A stretch of DNA of 7,429 nt from Desulfobacteraceae bacterium (GTDB lineage: Bacteria; Desulfobacterota; Desulfobacteria; Desulfobacterales; Desulfosalsimonadaceae), in the NCBI GenBank assembly GCA_024636355.1, contig JAGXHH010000002.1:1-7429 (forward strand). The letters are read 5' to 3'. The notes under the pieces are model-generated. The model was not told where the DNA came from, made no database searches, and saw only the letters and a program-made list of their open reading frames with translations. The translations under genes and the position numbers were made by a program. This document shows, piece by piece, positions 5,656 through 7,429 of the stretch (positions within the stretch are counted from its first letter, which is position 1; the number at the start of each line of letters is the position of its first letter).

Positions 5656-5887
5656 GGAAGGGCGATTCGTGAATCGCCCCTACATCGTTAGGCCGAGAAT
5701 AGAACACCACCATTTCCCATCGGATACCTGGATGCTGTTTTCCTGTTCGTTGCGGACAACGTTTTTCCAATACATTTTCGTTAATCCAATCGGCAATGCC
5801 ATGTTACGCCGATGTACAATGCTTATTCGTAGGGGCGATTCACGAATCGCCCCCGCCCCTGGGGCAAATGCCTAACCCCAGCATCGG
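5656..5887. repeat. REPIN/MITE-like element, copy 2
   Basis: This is the better-preserved copy of the element at 11-230, in the same orientation. The terminal units at 5660-5683 (palindrome followed by CTAC) and 5829-5852 (GTAG followed by the palindrome) are perfect reverse complements over 24 bases. The interior is 145 bases against 134 in copy 1, with shared blocks and several indels, so the two copies are old rather than a recent duplication. Past the right unit lies a small GCCCC-T-GGGGC palindrome (about 5854-5864), and similarity to copy 1 fades near 5887. No transposase is encoded. The element fills most of the 321-base gap between the membrane-protein gene and the peptidase-like gene, ending 45 bases before the latter's start. 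Confidence 0.8.
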
Positions 5888-5932
5888 TTTCTTCAATCAG
5901 CCATTTGAACTGCCGGGCAAAAAAGGACAACG

Positions 5933-7429
5933 ATGCTTTTCCGAAGATTTTTTTTCAGCCTGATCCTTCTTTTTTCCCTTCACCCGAACCTCGCATCAGC
6001 GGTTGAAATCCTGCACCACAACCTGCGGATCACCCTGCAGCCGGCAAAACATCATATCTCGGCAACAGACCGCATCACCCTTCCCGCCGACCGGCCCGAC
6101 GAACTTATGTTCCGGCTCCATGCCGGGCTTGAACCGTTCTCCCCGACTCCCGGCGTCGGGATCGAAAAAGTCGAAGAAGATGACTCTTCCGTTTTTTATC
6201 GCGTGCGGCTGCCGGACGGCTCCCGTTATTTCACCATTCGCTACGAGGGGCGCATCTTCCATGAGCTGACCGCATCCTCAATGGAATATACGGCCCGGGG
6301 AATGCAGCAGACCACGGGACAGATCTCGGATACCGGCGTCTACCTGGACGGCGGCTCTTTGTGGTATCCCGATTTCGACATGAAATTTCTCACGTTTGAT
6401 CTGCAGGTGGAGTTGCCCGAAGGATGGAAGGCGGTCAGCCAGGGGAGTCGGAAGCGAGACAACGCGGATGCGGTCACCTGGTCGATCGACAAACCCCAGG
6501 ACCAGATTTTTCTGGTGGCCGGACGGTTCACGGAATACTCCCGCAAGAACGGCCGGGTGTCGGCAATGGTGTTTCTGCGCAACCCGGAGCCGGAACTGGC
6601 CGAACGGTATCTGTCCGCTACCGACCGCTACATCGCCATGTACGAAAAACTGATCGGCCCCTATCCTTACGCCAAGTTCGCCCTGGTCGAAAATTTCTGG
6701 GAAACCGGCTACGGCATGCCGTCGTTTACCCTCATGGGCCCCCGGGTCATTCGCTTCCCGTTCATTATTCATTCTTCCTATCCCCACGAGATCCCGCACA
6801 ACTGGTGGGGCAACTCGGTCTATCCGGTCTACCGGGCCGGCAACTGGGCCGAAGGATTGACGGCGTACCTGTCCGATCACCTGCTGAAGGCGCAGCGCGG
6901 CGAAGCGGCCGACTACCGGCAAACCGTCTTGCAGAAATACACCGACTATGTTTCCAAGGAAAAAGATTTCCCGCTCACCGGGTTCACCTCCAGGCACAAC
7001 CCGGCAACCGAAGCGATCGGCTACGGAAAAGCCATGATGTTCTTCCACATGCTGCGACGCGAATTCGGAGACACTACGTTCCGGAAAGCCCTCCAGGCAT
7101 TCTATCGCCGCCACCGGTTCGATTATGCCGCCTTCGCCGACCTGCAGGAAACGTTTGAATCGGTATCCGGCATGGACCTGTCCACGGAGTTCCGGCAGTG
7201 GATCACCCGGCCCGGCGCCCCGGAACTGGTCATCAAAAACGCGACCAACCGAAAAGGTAACGGGCGGCACGTGCTCACCGCCACCCTGGCGCAGCTTCAG
7301 GATGGCCCGCCTTATTCGCTGACGATACCGGTGGCCGTTACCCTGGAGGGCGAAGAAGCGGCAAAAGAAATCGACATTACGCTGGATCAGCGCGAACAGC
7401 AGATCCGGTTGACGTTTTCCTGTCTCTTA
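5933..7429 (+). CDS. secreted M1-type zinc metallopeptidase-like protein, 3' truncated by the window
   Basis: The frame stays open for 499 codons from 5933 to the last base, so the C-terminus is missing. A signal peptide is clear: MLFRRFFF, a hydrophobic run to about 16, and a likely cut after ASA (21-23), giving a periplasmic or exported protein. The first 200 or so residues are beta-rich, as in M1 N-terminal domains. The zinc site is HEIPH (His285, Glu286, His289), followed by NWWGN, with Glu307 in NWAEGLTAY as third ligand. Tyr364 in GYGKAMMF fits the M1 transition-state tyrosine. Departures from classical aminopeptidases are GYGMPS (259-264) in place of GxMEN, 17 rather than 18 residues between HEXXH and the third ligand, and proline inside HEXXH. 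It may therefore belong to a divergent M1 branch with other specificity. AAGGA (5923-5927) lies 5 bases before the ATG, and an in-frame stop at 5906 excludes a longer start. Confidence 0.85.
   Translation, partial: MLFRRFFFSLILLFSLHPNLASAVEILHHNLRITLQPAKHHISATDRITLPADRPDELMFRLHAGLEPFSPTPGVGIEKVEEDDSSVFYRVRLPDGSRYFTIRYEGRIFHELTASSMEYTARGMQQTTGQISDTGVYLDGGSLWYPDFDMKFLTFDLQVELPEGWKAVSQGSRKRDNADAVTWSIDKPQDQIFLVAGRFTEYSRKNGRVSAMVFLRNPEPELAERYLSATDRYIAMYEKLIGPYPYAKFALVENFWETGYGMPSFTLMGPRVIRFPFIIHSSYPHEIPHNWWGNSVYPVYRAGNWAEGLTAYLSDHLLKAQRGEAADYRQTVLQKYTDYVSKEKDFPLTGFTSRHNPATEAIGYGKAMMFFHMLRREFGDTTFRKALQAFYRRHRFDYAAFADLQETFESVSGMDLSTEFRQWITRPGAPELVIKNATNRKGNGRHVLTATLAQLQDGPPYSLTIPVAVTLEGEEAAKEIDITLDQREQQIRLTFSCLL

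Noticed and set aside
6278..7270. 330-codon minus-strand frame opposite the peptidase-like gene
   Set aside because: It is antisense to a frame with a signal peptide and zinc motif; its translation has no domain features.

Overview
The window reads as chromosomal DNA of a Gram-negative bacterium with moderately high GC coding regions. It carries a sigma-54 enhancer-binding protein, a lipoprotein with a lipobox, a secreted metallopeptidase-like protein and intergenic spaces packed with palindromic repeats. This combination suits a deltaproteobacterial (Desulfobacterota-like) genome. The taxonomic guess is inference only; no rRNA or phylogenetic marker is present.

Layout. Positions 1-599 hold no convincing gene but are dense in palindromes: a REPIN-like element (copy 1), a separate GTAG-headed hairpin, a nested inverted repeat with two more GTAG-headed palindromes at its core, and one further hairpin. 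A GAF + AAA+ + Fis sigma-54 activator lies on the minus strand (600-2156). The divergent spacer 2157-2499 holds three 16-bp near-palindromic repeats, a GG-N10-GC sigma-54-type promoter facing right, and a long imperfect hairpin. A lipoprotein of unknown function follows (2500-3135, plus). Next come a 270-bp nested inverted repeat with a rho-independent-type terminator inside it, an NPD/FabK-like flavoprotein (3463-4467, plus), and a four-helix membrane protein with noticeably different codon usage (4739-5611, plus). Copy 2 of the REPIN-like element (5656-5887) precedes a secreted M1-type metallopeptidase-like protein (5933 to the window edge, plus, 3' truncated).

How the parts may work together. 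The best-supported regulatory unit is the divergent pair. The activator carries an intact GAFTGA loop, so it should work with sigma-54. The spacer beside it has a promoter with the required GG/GC spacing, and three repeated sites sit about 85 to 135 bp upstream of the predicted start, where enhancer sites are expected. I infer that the activator senses a small molecule through its GAF domain and switches on the lipoprotein gene. The flavoprotein, membrane protein and peptidase each have their own ribosome binding site and are separated by repeat-rich or long spacers, so nothing shows that they form an operon with each other.
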